In this document: positions 20,601 through 32,440 of the stretch, in pieces | Layout of the letters: every line of letters begins with the position of its first letter | How positions within the stretch are numbered: the stretch's first letter is position 1 | Source: Sialis fuliginosa | Lineage: Eukaryota > Arthropoda > Insecta > Megaloptera > Sialidae | Direction: 5' to 3' | DNA: 64,000 nt | Assembly: GCA_961205875.1 (NCBI GenBank) | Contig: OY540812.1 | Location: forward strand, 28,157,098 to 28,221,097 | Made by a program: the position numbers and the translations under genes | The notes under the pieces: generated by a model | Databases searched by the model: none | What the model was told of the DNA's origin: nothing | What the model saw: only the letters and a program-made list of their open reading frames with translations

Positions 20601-23330
20601 ATTGAAATTTGGAAAAAGACCGCTATATATCAAGTCTTGGTAACAGTTTTGTAATGGACTAGGTAACTTGTTATGTATCCATTAACTTTCTTAATTTTGT
20701 TAAATAACAGTGTGTTTATAATACCGGACAGTAATAATCTAATAGACTATAAAATATTTATTTGTTCCATCATAAAATAAATATAACAATACAGAATAAT
20801 TTAATTCCATATTTCGCATACAGTTAGTAAAAATAAAAAATCAATTTGTGAAGTCATGAAAAAATAATGCATTTAAAGTAACAATGCCAATTTCCGGTCT
20901 GTTGAGATTAGCCCCAGCATCCGGTGGGACAATTGAATATTGCTATTTCTATATTCAATGTTGTTTTGCAATTTTACAATGACGAAATAAAATGATTTAA
21001 TGCATATTATAATCCAACAAAATAATTTAATATATTTTATTTTTTGTTTATAATATTGGTCTGTTAATTTTATACCATTTATACATATTATTATTTACAA
21101 TAATGGCCCTGAGCAAAATGTAAATTTATTTTACGGTAGATTTGCTATTTATATATTTTAATAATAAAAAGATGTATTTGTTTATGGGAGGCTTGTTGCT
21201 AAATACACAATATTAACTTTTTGTCAATTTACTAATTTTGGATAAAATTTTATGTCTGATCGACTATGACCCTTATATTTGTAATATACTTTTTATTCTT
21301 ATGTAGATCGACCCTAGCCTATACAACCATAACGGTGTTACCGCCTTATCTGTCTCGTATTATATGGTCAAAATTGTTAGACAGACAGACACAGATACCT
21401 CTTTTAGTTTTTAATAGAAACCTAAAAAATAGAAAAAAATAAGCATGTTAGAAAAAAGTTTTTGTCGACGAACTCAAATGAATTTTCAATATACTATATA
21501 TAGGGGTTACCAAGAGCTCAACAAACACTTTAAATATCTCAAAACTCATTCATTTTCTCCCAATTTTATTAAAGTCTATTCTTTCTAACAGCCTATATGT
21601 CCAAATGGACCAATCGGAACCTAGAATTTGATATTTAACAAATGTGTACAAAGCTGTCAAAACTAAGAAACTGGTAACATCGATAGAAGAAATCGTGCAT
21701 TTATAGACTATGTTATCAATGGATTGTGCTATAAAATGCATCATGTATAAAAGTCGAATAACACTTATCTTTAATTACTTTGATATAAAATTGAGTTAAA
21801 TACAACATGTACCTACATTATGTAAAATATAATTAAACATACCCCGAAAAATCAATCCGTCTGGGAGTTGTAAAAATCCATTAACTCGTTCACAACATTT
21901 TTCTTGGGTTTATTTATTTTTGTTAAAGTTAAAACTAAAATCGATAATCATTGAACACAAAAAGAACGTTATCTGTGCAAAAACGGTTTGAAATCTTTTT
22001 CGCATCCAAGATTATAAATTAAATAGTTCTTTTCTCCAGAATCCAAACTACGTTTTCTCATTGCTCCTCTCTCTCACACTCTCTAGACAACCATAAAAGA
22101 GTACTCTTATCTTGCATACTGTATTTTATATCGTAACGTAACTAAGACGTTTGATATTTAAGCTCTTTAGCACATGCTGCAATATCTAAATTTAAATCTA
22201 TAAGTATTCTGTTTTATTTTTACACTAAATCACAGAAGATTTAAAGTCCTAATGAGTATGGTGTTGAAAAACTACATTTATGTCCAGTTACAAGACCGAT
22301 AGATACAGTTATCTCATTCCTGAGTATAACAATTAAATTTTGTCACGTTCTCTCTCAAGATTACCGAACAGGTTTAGATAAACTATAGATACCTATTATT
22401 CGTGAAACTGGAAACAAAACTTATAAAAGTTTGCTATCTAACAAATAAATAACCTGTTTAAAGCGTTTAAACAGGGTATTGAATTATGTTAGATTTACTT
22501 TGAAATTTAGATGATTGGTACATTATTCATATATCATATCATTCAGTGGCGTATCCATAGGGGTGTTTGGGGTTCTATCTTTCTATCTCTATGAAGTATC
22601 TTTCTCGAAATTGAAAATCTTGCCAAATCTAAGAACCTAAACAGGCTAACACATTAAATTAAATTAAAAGTTATTCATTTTGTGTCTATTTTTATAGCTG
22701 CTTTAAATGATTAATGTTTACTATCACTAACAATTCAAATTGCATTTACAACATCTAAAATATAAGCAGGTCTGGTTTAAGGTGCTGTTAACTGGAGCAA
22801 TCGCCCGGGGCGCCAAGATCAAAAGGGAGCTATGTCATGAGTATGGCAAACTATATATATTTCATTCTGTAAATGATCAAAACATGTTATAGAGGGCTCT
22901 AAAATTTACCTTGCTCGAGGCGTCAGCTACCCTGTGATCACCACTGAACATACATATATATATGTGATCATTTTAATTAACTGAAACATTTGCACTATGT
23001 AACTGACTTGCCATGCTTTGAAATACAGCAAATACACCGACCAATGGACATTTTGATTACCGCAGAGTTAAAATGAAGCGCACAGTAATAATAAATATTA
23101 ATTTGACGACGCAATCGACAATTACAACTCTACTATTGCATTAATTGACATTAAATGCGTTACCAATTTTGTTTATCGTGTAGTACATTAACACTAAATT
23201 TGATATGCACTTATATATTTACTCGTACACGCAAGGGCGTAATTAGTGGGGGGGGGAGCAGAGGCAAAAGAGGAAGCACGGCCTCATCTCTATTGTTTCT
23301 TTTTCGATAGCCCTTATAGTATCGCTAAGA
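20601..23330. other. Long gene-free stretch with decayed repeat ends
   Basis: No gene is supported. Possible isolated transposon ends are CAGTGGCGTATCCATAGGGG at 22,546-22,565 (compare 62,853) and CAGGTCTGGTTTAAGG with a CGCCCGGGGCGCC palindrome at 22,769-22,815. AACCTGTTTAAAGCGTTTAA at 22,451-22,470 recalls family Y. A G run of nine lies at about 23,250-23,259. Confidence 0.5.
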
Positions 23331-23331
23331 G

Positions 23332-23509
23332 CTGGGCGCGTGAGTAATTTTTGCTCACGATCACGCACGCTCACGAGAAAAAATTTTTTAGTAATACCCG
23401 CCCACTCACGGTTACAAAAAAAAGTATTCACGATCACGTACACTCACGATTCAAGATTTAAAAATTGCTAACGCTCACGTGACCCGAAAAATTCACGGCC
23501 CGCGCCCAG
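23332..23509. repeat. CTCACG-reiterated palindromic repeat
   Basis: Bounded by CTGGGCGCG and CGCGCCCAG, inverted. The word CTCACG/CGTGAG or CACGATC recurs about ten times in 178 bp. The GC content is far above the surroundings. It may be a small hAT-like MITE, but the flanking 8 bp do not match. Confidence 0.55.
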
Positions 23510-23684
23510 ATTTAGTTTCGCTCTGTATGTCACAGCCCTCCCATTCTCTCATTTATACACCCATTAAGATAAAATTTGGTATACGGGTGTAGATTGATGA
23601 TCCAAAAACAGAAAATATAAGATTTTTAAAAAATATATAATATTAAATATTTTAAAATAAAATATATATGATTACTTAGTTATT

Positions 23685-24530
23685 TTGCTTCCTCGCAATA
23701 TCGAAGATACGAGAAGCTTTGTGATCGTTTTAGAATGAGACAAAAAAAATGTTCTCCGATTTCAAAATTTTAAATTTATCTTTCCGTTTCACGTCAAGAC
23801 AAACACTTTTCGTTCCGTGTCTGTCTGTCTGTCTGTCCGTCCGTCCGTGTGTGTGTGTGTCCGTCTGTCCCCTGAATCCTTGTCACACGCATAACTCATG
23901 AACCACTGAACCGATATTGTTGAAACTTGGTCGGATGTTTGGGTCTGGCTTGAGGACGATCCTATTTCAAAATCATCAAAAATCGTGTGTAAGGTGGAGG
24001 GGTGACACCCCAAAATATTTATTTTTTCAAGATTTCTCAAGAACGACACATGTAACGTGAAAATTATATAGAATATTTTTTGTAGACCATTACATTTCTT
24101 ATAATATGGGTCTGCAACGTTTGTTGTAAAATATTCCCTTACAAAGATTTATCTCAATTTATGTTAAAAATTCGTGTTTTGTTCTTCTAAATTGATATTT
24201 GCTTGGATATAATATTAAATGTCATTTTGACGTTTTAAATGTCATTTTGGCATTTTAAATGTCATTTTGACATTTGCATAAATTTAGATTTAGATTGAAA
24301 TTGTCAAAAAATTAAAAATATATGAAAAAATATTCAGGTGCGTTTTATGAAAAATTTTGAACTAATCTTTTTTTGTAAAATTGTATAAAAATTAAATGGT
24401 TAACCAATTCCAGGCAATTTATATAAACACTATCGGTTTTTATTTAAATTGTTGAATAATTAACTATCTTTGATGAATTTAGCATGAGGAAGCACTGTGC
24501 ATTTACTTGGCAGATGTTTTTTAATTTTTT
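23685..24530 (+). repeat. Family A dispersed repeat, long copy
   Basis: Same order as 17,512-18,325, from TTGCTTCCTCGCAATATCG to GTGCATTTACTTGGCAGATG. It contains a GTCT/GTCC/GT microsatellite at 23,816-23,872 and three minisatellite units at 24,217-24,275. The minus-strand ORF 23,789-24,049 arises from the repeat. Confidence 0.75.
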
Positions 24531-24539
24531 CTTTCTATA

Positions 24540-24870
24540 ATTATAAAGAACGGACTCGCTCCGGCTTCACACGGAGTTAATATTTCACCCTCTGTCACAT
24601 ATGGAGGGTTGTAATTAGTTTCATTAGATTCGGCGGGAAAAATATCACGGAGGTTTTAGGGAGAAAACAACATAGGAGCCTAGATATTACGATTTTTTCG
24701 ACTTGATTTACTATTATCATCACTGCTTATTCCTTATGTTCCTAACGTAACAAAAGAGAACATATCTATGAATTAAAAAAAATTCGTAAATCGAATAAGT
24801 GGTTTGCAAGTGATAAGCATCCTAACGGACAGATAGACAGACAAACAGAGAGACTAATATAATAAATGGA
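24540..24870 (+). repeat. SINE-like repeat S2, short copy
   Basis: GGACTCGCTCCGGCTTCACACGG head-like block, TCGACTTGATTTACTATTATC, CGTAAATCGAATAAGTGG and a CGGACAGATAGACAGACAAA tail. The tail half matches 32,230-32,440. Confidence 0.55.
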
Positions 24871-24899
24871 AAAAATATTCACACCAGACCTATACGAGC

Positions 24900-24992
24900 T
24901 GGTATCAATTCCTATGAAACTAGGCTTTAAGTTAAAAAATTCGAGACCGAGACGAGATTTACTTATCTTACTTACATCTCGTATTGACTCGT
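24900..24992. repeat. Family E repeat fragment
   Basis: CGAGACCGAGACGAGATTTAC followed by ACATCTCGTATTGACTCGTG parallels 14,925-14,965. Confidence 0.5.
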
Positions 24993-24999
24993 GCATATT

Positions 25000-25665
25000 G
25001 CCCTACAAAGTATAACAAATTATCAGCTAACAATAAATAACATAAAATATTAATAATTAAAAAATTAATATATTAATATAAAATATTTATAGTATTATTT
25101 TAGTTTCTATGATAGAATCGATGCGCCTTTCTTTTTATCCACTCTGTATAATTATATTTTATTTATCACCGCATTATATATTTATGTAAACGTTAATAAT
25201 TCATACCGCGATTTAAAAATATTTAATCGATCCACGGTATACATTATTAGCGGTTTTGATAGCCCTAAATTCGATTCAACTCGAATTAATTCTATTTAAC
25301 TAATTAGGCAAAGTTAGAGAATTAATTTAGTATGCTAATAAACTATGAGACGGCTATTTGCTAACTACTGTAATTGATACTTTAGTCGTAGGTTAATTAA
25401 ACTTTTAATTAGCCCCAAAATTATTATTTAATTTATTTAATTATCAACATAAAAGTGTAATTACTGTGAAAATAAATTTATTTTCATTACAGTTTATGTA
25501 TTAACTTTCTGTACCTTTTTTTAGAAAAATTTATATTAGAATTTCTACTTCACTTAAATTTTGACGAGGCGATTCCGCGAAGATATCGATTTTATTTATT
25601 TTCATTGAAGGTTCCGCCGATAGTCTCGATTTCAACGGATTATCAATAACTAAAATAATTTATAA
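25000..25665. other. AT-rich spacer, nothing recognised
   Basis: No gene or recurrent repeat recognised. Confidence 0.5.
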
Positions 25666-25667
25666 TC

Positions 25668-25765
25668 GTGAACCTTTTCGAGATCCCTGATGTCTACTGA
25701 AACGTTGTTTGATAAAACAACCAAATCGATTTTGCTAATACCCAGAAGCCATTTTCATATCAATT
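25668..25765 (+). repeat. Degenerate family C / Penelope-like terminal repeat
   Basis: CCTGATGTCTACTGAAACGTTG, ATAAAACAACCAAATCGAT, CTAATACCCAGAAGCC and TCATATCAATTCACCGC follow the block order of the family C 3' half. It is diverged and without a visible target duplication. Confidence 0.6.
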
Positions 25766-26376
25766 CACCGCTTGCAAGAACTTTCAAACGCGGTATCAAA
25801 CATATACGACAGTTCTCTTGTAGTTTTTGACAGATATACATATGTATGTAGTAGCATGCGCAGGAAATTGGTTTTCACCATAGACATAGAGAATGGACCA
25901 CGCATCTGACTCGAAAACAGAGTCGTGTCAAAAGAAAGAGATAGAAACAGGTTTGGAATATACTTGTCCTTTTTTTAAACAGGAGTGTAACTATTTAAAA
26001 ATATTCATAGATATATGTTATATAAAGAAGTTAAAAAACAAAAAATAATTAACGTTATAAAAAAATTTTATTAAAAAAAAAACAATTATTGATTTCTAAA
26101 TAATATAAGTTTCGAATTTTTTGACCCAATTTTAATATCTTGTTCTTCCTTTTTCGTAGCTTCGTAATGTAACCTAATATCAAAATAAAAATTTAATTTT
26201 GTTAAGTAATTCTTGTATGTGCTGTTTGTAAGTGCAATCCACTTCATCATTTTGTAGCAACCATATGGAAATTGATTTAAAACTATTTTTTATTAATATA
26301 TATTTAATATTTTTGGTAGCTAAGATGTTATTTTCCCGGAATATCTGTTCAAAATTTCTATCAGATCAATTGAGGT

Positions 26377-27476
26377 TATTTGGGGTTCCGAAGAAACCCT
26401 ATTAATCACACTTTGTCGTCCGTCCGTCCTTTTCACTCAAAGTTAAATAGCTCGTAAACTATATAAGCTAGAAACATGACATTTTGAATGAACATGTAAA
26501 ACGACACCCTCTAGTTAAATATGTACAAATTTATTGAATAAATAATTTTTCAGGGGGGGCAATAAGAAGCTAAAGCTAGTTAAAAAAAATATTTTTTTTA
26601 TACCAAGGCATGTGGCACGTTAAAATGTATAACCAAACAAGCGGAATTTGATCCTTATTCTATTTTTTTTCTAAATCAAAAATTGTGCCTGTACGGGACT
26701 TTAAAGCAAATCTAAAAAAAACAAAAAAATTGTATACCAAGACGTGTGGCATGTCAAAATGTACATCTCAATTAGTTGAATTTGACCATATTTTTTATTT
26801 TTTTTTCTAACTCAAAAATGGCGCCGGTAGGGGGCTAAAAGCAGTATTTTATTTTGTCCCCACCCCCCTCTAACTCTGTAACTACCGGCTCAAAAAATCT
26901 GAAAATAATTTGGTAACGAGGTATTGGTGGGACTACCAACGACAAATACTAAAGTCATCAATTTAATTTTAAATTTTGGAATAATAGGGAGGGGTGTAAT
27001 CGAATTTTAAATTTTTATTTTCATATCTAGGCATGTGGTATGTCAAAATGTACATCTCAATTAGTAGAACATGACCATATTTTTATTTTTTTTCTAACTC
27101 AAAAATGGCGCCTGTAGGGGGCTAAAAGCAATGTTTTATTCTGTCCCCGCCCCCCTCTAACTCTGTAACTACTGGCTCAAAAAATCTGAAAAAAATTTGG
27201 TAATGAGGCTTTGGTGGAACTACCAACGACAAATATTAAAATCAACAATATAATTTTAAATTTTGGAATTATAGGGAGGGGCGTCATAGAATTTTTTATT
27301 TTGATATCTAGTGGGATGTCAAAATATAGAACTCAATTAGTAGAACTTGACAATTTTATATATTTTTTTCTAACTTAAAAATGCACCTGTAAGTGGTTCC
27401 AAACATTTCACGTGTTACGTACTTCGGAACCCTTATGGCATATACTCGTGTATGTCTTGTCCGAATTATTTTAAAT
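26377..27476 (+). repeat. Family D' repeat inserted in element X
   Basis: Opens at TTGGGGTTCCGAAGAAACCC with TTTGTCGTCCGTCCGTCC and closes with ACTTCGGAACCCTTATGGC and the right-end module. Copy 2 of X reads through the join (AATTGAG then TTTAAATTTCCTC), giving the approximate boundaries. The interior is mostly tandem units of about 285 bp. Confidence 0.65.
26600..27400 (+). repeat. Tandem array of about 285-bp units inside family D'
   Basis: The word GGCATGTGGYAYGTYAAAATG (shortened in the last unit) begins units at about 26,606, 26,740, 27,022 and 27,308. Spacings are about 134, 282 and 286 bp. Shared blocks within units include AACTCAAAAATGGCGCC, GTAGGGGGCTAAAAGCA, CTCTAACTCTGTAACTAC and CCAACGACAAATA. 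Confidence 0.8.
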
Positions 27477-27950
27477 CTTTTTTTTAATTTCCTCAATGAA
27501 ATATGAACCATTATAGTATATTTATTGTTTATATTATTTACTTTTCTAATAAAAAACTTATTGCACAAAAATCATAAGATAGATATACAAAAATATATCG
27601 GACAGAAATATTACCCTGAACTATAGTAAGCTACCAATCAGATTCTGAGAAAAAGAGATAGATATATTCCAAACTACACTGCATCTCTCTCTCACTTTTT
27701 GAACAGATGTTACACCATTGTTTTAATACAGAACTGTCCATTCTCTATGTCTATGGTTTTTACCGTTTTTACTCAAGGTTAGCTAATACACTTTAATAAA
27801 TATATATGTACTTTACATACCTTAGTTTTTACTTACTATGCATACAACTATCTGTCAAAAACTCCAAAAGAATTGTCATATAAGTTTGTTACCTTGTTTG
27901 AAAGTGTTTGCAAACTAGGCTGTAATACCGGACTAGGTGTTATTTTAGTA

Positions 27951-28649
27951 TGTAATTGTAGCTTGTTTCTGCAGTTCCAAAAATGAAAACTGCAATTGTA
28001 AAAGCTAATTTGTGTAGTTGAAAAATTGCAAGTAGAAAGAAAAATATAAAAAAGTGTAAGTGTAGAGCAAAAAAAAAGTTACTTTAATTTGTAAGAGAGA
28101 AGTACACATATACTAATTGTAAGTGTAGAGCAAAAAACAAAAAAAAAGTAAAGCTGAAAAATTTCAAATAGAAAGGAAAAAATGAGCAAAAAAAGGTCAC
28201 TATAATTTGTAAGAGAGAAATATACAAAGTGTAGATAAAATTTGTAGTTAAATTTATTTTTAAATAACCCCTGTACCGGACACTATTCTTTTAAAACCCG
28301 CATTCTAACCACTTGTCAATGATGATCGAATATGATGTAAAAGTTTTTCCCTCAATGTAAATTTTTAATCGCAACTATTACTATATATTATTATGTCATA
28401 TATATATATCTATATATTATTATGTCACCCATTAATACTTTGTTAGTTCTTTGTTCGAGTTTCTGTTTGGATAATGCTAATCCCGTGTTATTTACTGTTT
28501 TGCTGTTCCTCGAAACTTTTCTAATAATATTTGTTTTTATATTTGAAACGAAACAAGAACAGAGTTTAATATTTATTATAAACATATATTTTACACTTTT
28601 GTGTAGAATCAAAGCCGATTTCACATAAAAATATATATTCTGCAGCTTT
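27951..28649. other. AT-rich spacer with local purine-rich duplications
   Basis: GTAAGTGTAGAGCAAAAAA and TTTGTAAGAGAGAARTA blocks recur two to three times between 28,045 and 28,235. A short TA run lies at 28,398-28,412. The opposed ORFs at 28,391-28,628 overlap base for base and are not annotated. Confidence 0.5.
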
Positions 28650-28851
28650 GTCCACGTTAGGACTACAACGAGATGAAATGAGACAAGAGTTAGGTAAGTT
28701 TCATATCGTCTCGGATTTTGTAACTATCGTCTTTTAAGTTTCAAATTTCACAACTGAAGTCTCGCCTCGATCTCGTCTCCTGAAAATTCAAGCCATCTCG
28801 TCTCGGTATCGTCTCGTACACGTGTCTCGAATTACACTACAGTGGTCTAAC
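28650..28851. repeat. Family E repeat, longest copy
   Basis: ACGAGATGAAATGAGACAAG, CATATCGTCTCGGATTTTG, CTCGCCTCGATCTCGTCTCC, CCATCTCGTCTCGGTATCG and TACACGTGTCTCGAATTAC. Its right side was the target of element X copy 2. Confidence 0.55.
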
Positions 28852-30482
28852 CATAGACATAGAGAATGGACAGTGCATTCTGTATTAACATCTGTCCAAA
28901 AACTGGGAGAGTGATGCAGTGTAGTTAGGAATATATCTATCTCTTTTTCTAAGAATCTGATTGGTAGCTTACTATAGTTCAGGGTAGTATTTCTGTCCGA
29001 TATATTTTTTTATATCTATCTTGTGATTTTTGTGCAATAAGTTTTTTATTAGAAAAGTAAATAATATAAACAATAAACATACTATAATGGTTCATATTTC
29101 ATCGAGGAAATTTAAAAAAAAAACTCAATTGATCTGATAGAAATTTGTAAAATTATGAACGGATATTCCCGGAAAATTTCATTTTTTCTACCAAAAATAT
29201 TAAATATACAGTGCGTTCACGATGAAAGGAACAAATTCGTTTAAAATTCAAGTAATTATTTTGTGAAAAAACGCTCGGACCCGTCGATTAGTATTTTTAA
29301 TTACGGATTTTTTGACATAAGAAAATTGTATACAGGGTGTCTCAGGAAAAACATATGCAGTCATCATTGATTTTTTTAAACACCCTACATATTATACCAT
29401 TTTTGAATTGTGCGATAAACACTTTTTGTACAGCATATCATATCTCTAAAATCAGTGGTTTTCGGAATAATGACGTTTGAAAATTGGCATTTTGAAATAC
29501 ACACAAGAAAATAAAATGTTTAAATTGAAAAAATAAACTTTGAACATTTTTTTAAAAGCCAACAAAAACATCCTGGTATTGCAAAAAAAAGAAAAAAAGA
29601 AGAAAAAAAGAAAAAAAAATTAAAGAAAAAACATTGAACTTTTTTTTTCCTTTTTTTTCTTTTTTTCTTCTTTTTTTCTTTTTTTTGCAATACCAGGATG
29701 TTTTTGTTGGCTTTTAAAAAAATGTTCAAAGTTTATTTTTTCAATTTAAACATTTTATTTGACTAGTGTGTATTTCAAAATGTCAATTTTCAAACGTCAT
29801 TATTCCGAAAACCACTGATTTTAGAGATATAATATGCTATACAAAAAATGTTCAGAATTTATCGCAAAATTCAAAAATGGTATAATATATAGGGTATTCC
29901 ATTTAAAAAAATCAATGATGACTGCATATGTTTTTCCTGAGACACCCTGTATACAATTTTCTTATGTCAAAAAATCCGTAATTAAAAATACTAATCGACG
30001 AGTCCGAGCGTTTTTGCACAAAATAATTACCTGAATTTTAAACGAATTTGTTCCTTTCATCGTGAACGCACTGTATATTAATAAAAAAAAGTCTTAAATC
30101 AATTCCCATATGGTTGCTACAAAATGATGAGGTGGATTGCACTTACAAACAGCACATACAAGATTTATAACAAAATTTTTTGTTTTTTTTTGATATTAGA
30201 ACAAGATATTAAAATTGGTTAAAAAAATTCGTAGCTTCTATTATTTAGAAATCAATAAATGTTTCTTTTTTTAAATAAATTTTTTTTATAACGTTTATTA
30301 TTTTAACCTCTTTATATACATATAGTATATCTATGAATATTTTTAATGTTCGGGACCAAGAATGAAATAGTTACACTCCTGTTTAAAAAAAGGACAAGTA
30401 TATTCCAAACCTGTGTCTATCTCTTTCTTTTGACATGGCTCTGTGTTCGAGTCAGATGCGTGGTCCATTCTCTATGGCTATG
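28852..30482 (-). mobile_element. Element X, copy 2, carrying a Tc1-like foldback
   Basis: The same terminal repeats as copy 1 in opposite orientation. The flanks are GGTCTAAC (28,844-28,851) and AGTCTAAC (30,483-30,490), an 8-bp duplication with one change. Without the foldback at 29,209-30,073 the element is about 765 bp. It matches copy 1 along its whole length apart from each copy's private insertion. Confidence 0.8.
29209..30073. mobile_element. Tc1/mariner-type foldback element in X copy 2
   Basis: The element is a nearly perfect palindrome with arms of about 420 bp. Ends: CAGTGCGTTCACGATGAAAG and its complement. TA at 29,207-29,208 and 30,074-30,075 is the duplicated target. Both arms carry TATACAGGGTGTCTCAGG. 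The centre (29,585-29,690) is a polypurine block facing its polypyrimidine complement, which explains the lysine-rich ORF seen there. The homologous place in X copy 1 (about 26,296-26,312) is uninterrupted. Confidence 0.85.
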
Positions 30483-30650
30483 AGTCTAACAATAAGTAAA
30501 TAAGTTCATGCGTAGTTATGCCTTATACCAGCGAATCTCAGCCTCTAGGGCGCGCCCTCCTAGGGTATTTAATTAACTGAAAGAAAAGCAATAAAATACA
30601 TTCTGACATAATAAAAAATAAAATAAACGTTTACATTTTATATTGATACT

Positions 30651-32440
30651 AGCTGGGCCCACGCGGCATCGCTCGCGTGGACTACGGAATTATTGTTTAG
30701 GATTTAAAAAATATATAGTTGAATTAATTACAAACACGATTAGTTATTAATGTAATAAAAACCAAATAACAGTTAAATTACCTACCTAACAAAAACGAAT
30801 CAGAACAAAAAGTAAAAATAATTTTTGTTCTATTTAAATTTAAAAGTTAATTATTGAAAACAAAATAAACAATTGACAATCAATAGAATACCGGCCTGTT
30901 CTGCCCAGCGTGTTGGCACTAGGGTTTGCAATCCCGCAATGCGGGATCCCGCATTCCCGCGGGATCCCGCACGTTTTGGAGATCTGCGGATCCCGCACTG
31001 AAAATGCGGGATCCGCGCGGAATTTTTTGAACATTAAATTTGTAGGTCGCGTGCGTTTTGAATACTTATAAAGCGTAAATATGGATAAAAAAGGTAACAA
31101 TTTTGAAAAAAAAAATTAAGGTTGAGATGACTGAATATGAACCTAGTGAAATAAATTATATCTTGTTCACGATTAGTTAAGTGGTTACATACTCCAGAAT
31201 TAAAAAAAAAAAACGTTCGAAAAATGTGACCGCACAACCGATTAAAACATGCCAGGATTCGCGCGACTCAGGCGACGAAAGAAGCTCAAACAGTCCGCAG
31301 ATTACAAAAAAAAACATAAAAAATACGAAATACAAAAATTTAGAAGAAGAATGGCAGATTAAATGAAAGTTAACCACAAAAATTTAATACACAAAATTCG
31401 TGTTTTCTCAAAACTATCTTTTTCTATACGATCTACACGATATTTTTTTAACAGATTGTCCCTAAAATGCAACCGTAAATAATGATATTTAGTGGTTTAG
31501 TTTTACGTGACATACCGTATATACCAGCGCGGCGTAAAAGGCGACCTACGTATAAAACAAGGGCTAATTTATACGCAACGAAGGACTTAAAAAAATTGAA
31601 ATGGATAATCGAACAAAAAGACAAAAGTAGTTAGAAGTCGGTCTATACGGTACATGTTACGTTTATGTATCATATGTTACCGCTAAGAAACTATTTTTCA
31701 TTATTTAATTGTCATGTTAACTAAATAATAGTAATTTTAAGCATGAATAATAAAAATTTTGGAAAAACTGCGGGATCCCGCGGGATTTGCAGATTTCCCG
31801 CAAAATTCCCGCGGGAAAAAAAAGTCTGCGGGATTGCAAACCCTAGTTGGCACGTACCCTCGCCGCTCCCCGCGCACGGTCACAATCGCGCGAATAATAT
31901 GTTCTAATATGTATATTTCGATATTTTCTAAACTATACGACCAAATTGGATGCTGCAAATGGCAAATTATATCTACATTAAGTACTTATGACGATGAAAT
32001 CATTTATTTTGATAAGGATTAATGTTTTGCAGGTCATAAATCCATGTAAACAGAACCCAAATATTTTATGTTTTCTTTGTAACATAAAAGCAGTCATTGT
32101 GGCTTAAATATAAAAGTTAGACATATCGTGTCGCGGACTTTATTGGAGAACTTTTGATTCTACACAATTCTTTAATACATTATTTTGTTCTATATTGAAC
32201 GGTTTAGGCAGCGTATTACAAAACAGCGCGCCGACGGCAAAATTTTTTCCGACTTGATTTACTATTATCGTCACTGCTTAGTTGTTATGTTACCTAACGT
32301 AAAAAAATATAGCCTATAACCTGGCCAGAGAACGTACCTATGAATTAAAAAAAACCACGTAAATCGGATAAGTGGTTCTCGAGTGATAAGGTAACTAACG
32401 GACAGACAGAGAGACGTTGAGCTTTATATATATTAAGGAT
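30651..32440 (+). repeat. SINE-like repeat S2, split by a hAT element
   Basis: Head: ACTAGCTGGGCCCACGCGG and CATCGCTCGCGTGG, a head type common in insect short retroposons. Tail: CGACTTGATTTACTATTATC, CGTAAATCGGATAAGTGG, CGAGTGATAAGGTAACTAAC and GGACAGACAGAGAGACG. The hAT at 30,920-31,845 interrupts it between perfect 8-bp duplications. Without it the repeat is about 860 bp, which is long for a SINE, so it could be a non-autonomous LINE derivative. Confidence 0.6.
30920..31845. mobile_element. hAT-type non-autonomous element, GC-rich termini (copy 2)
   Basis: Ends TAGGGTTTGCAATCCCGC and GCGGGATTGCAAACCCTA; flanks GTTGGCAC on both sides (30,912-30,919; 31,846-31,853), a perfect 8-bp duplication. 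Repeated GCGGGATCCCGC palindromes line the first and last 100 bp. The AT-rich middle shares TTTTGAATACTTWTAAAGCG and AAATTTAGAAGAAGAAT with copy 1. No transposase. The short frames across 30,840-31,958 are artefacts. Confidence 0.9.

Larger units (their letters stand above)
25879..27755 (+). mobile_element. Element X, copy 1 (8-bp target duplication)
   Basis: The terminal repeat CATAGACATAGAGAATGGAC is inverted at both ends. The flanks are GTTTTCAC (25,871-25,878) and GTTTTTAC (27,756-27,763). Copy 2 at 28,852-30,482 has the same unique ends in reverse order. The block 26,377-27,476 is a family D insertion absent from copy 2, so X itself is about 780 bp. It has no coding capacity. An 8-bp duplication fits hAT or P superfamilies; the CAT start does not decide between them. 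Confidence 0.8.
25766..27950 (+). repeat. Family Y repeat, split by element X
   Basis: Left part 25,766-25,878 (GAACTTTCAAACGCGGTATC to GCATGCGCAGG); right part 27,756-27,950 (GTTTTTACCGTTTTTACTC to GAAAGTGTTTGCAAACTAGG). The outer ends are inverted to each other over TTTCAAACNNGGTATCAAAC and TTTTGACAGATA. The uninterrupted sequence at 37,475-37,510 (GCGCAGTAAGTTAGTTTTTAC) shows the empty site. Confidence 0.65.

Noticed and set aside
29520-29729. Lysine-rich and phenylalanine-rich ORF
   Set aside because: It spans the polypurine/polypyrimidine centre of the foldback and is a composition artefact.
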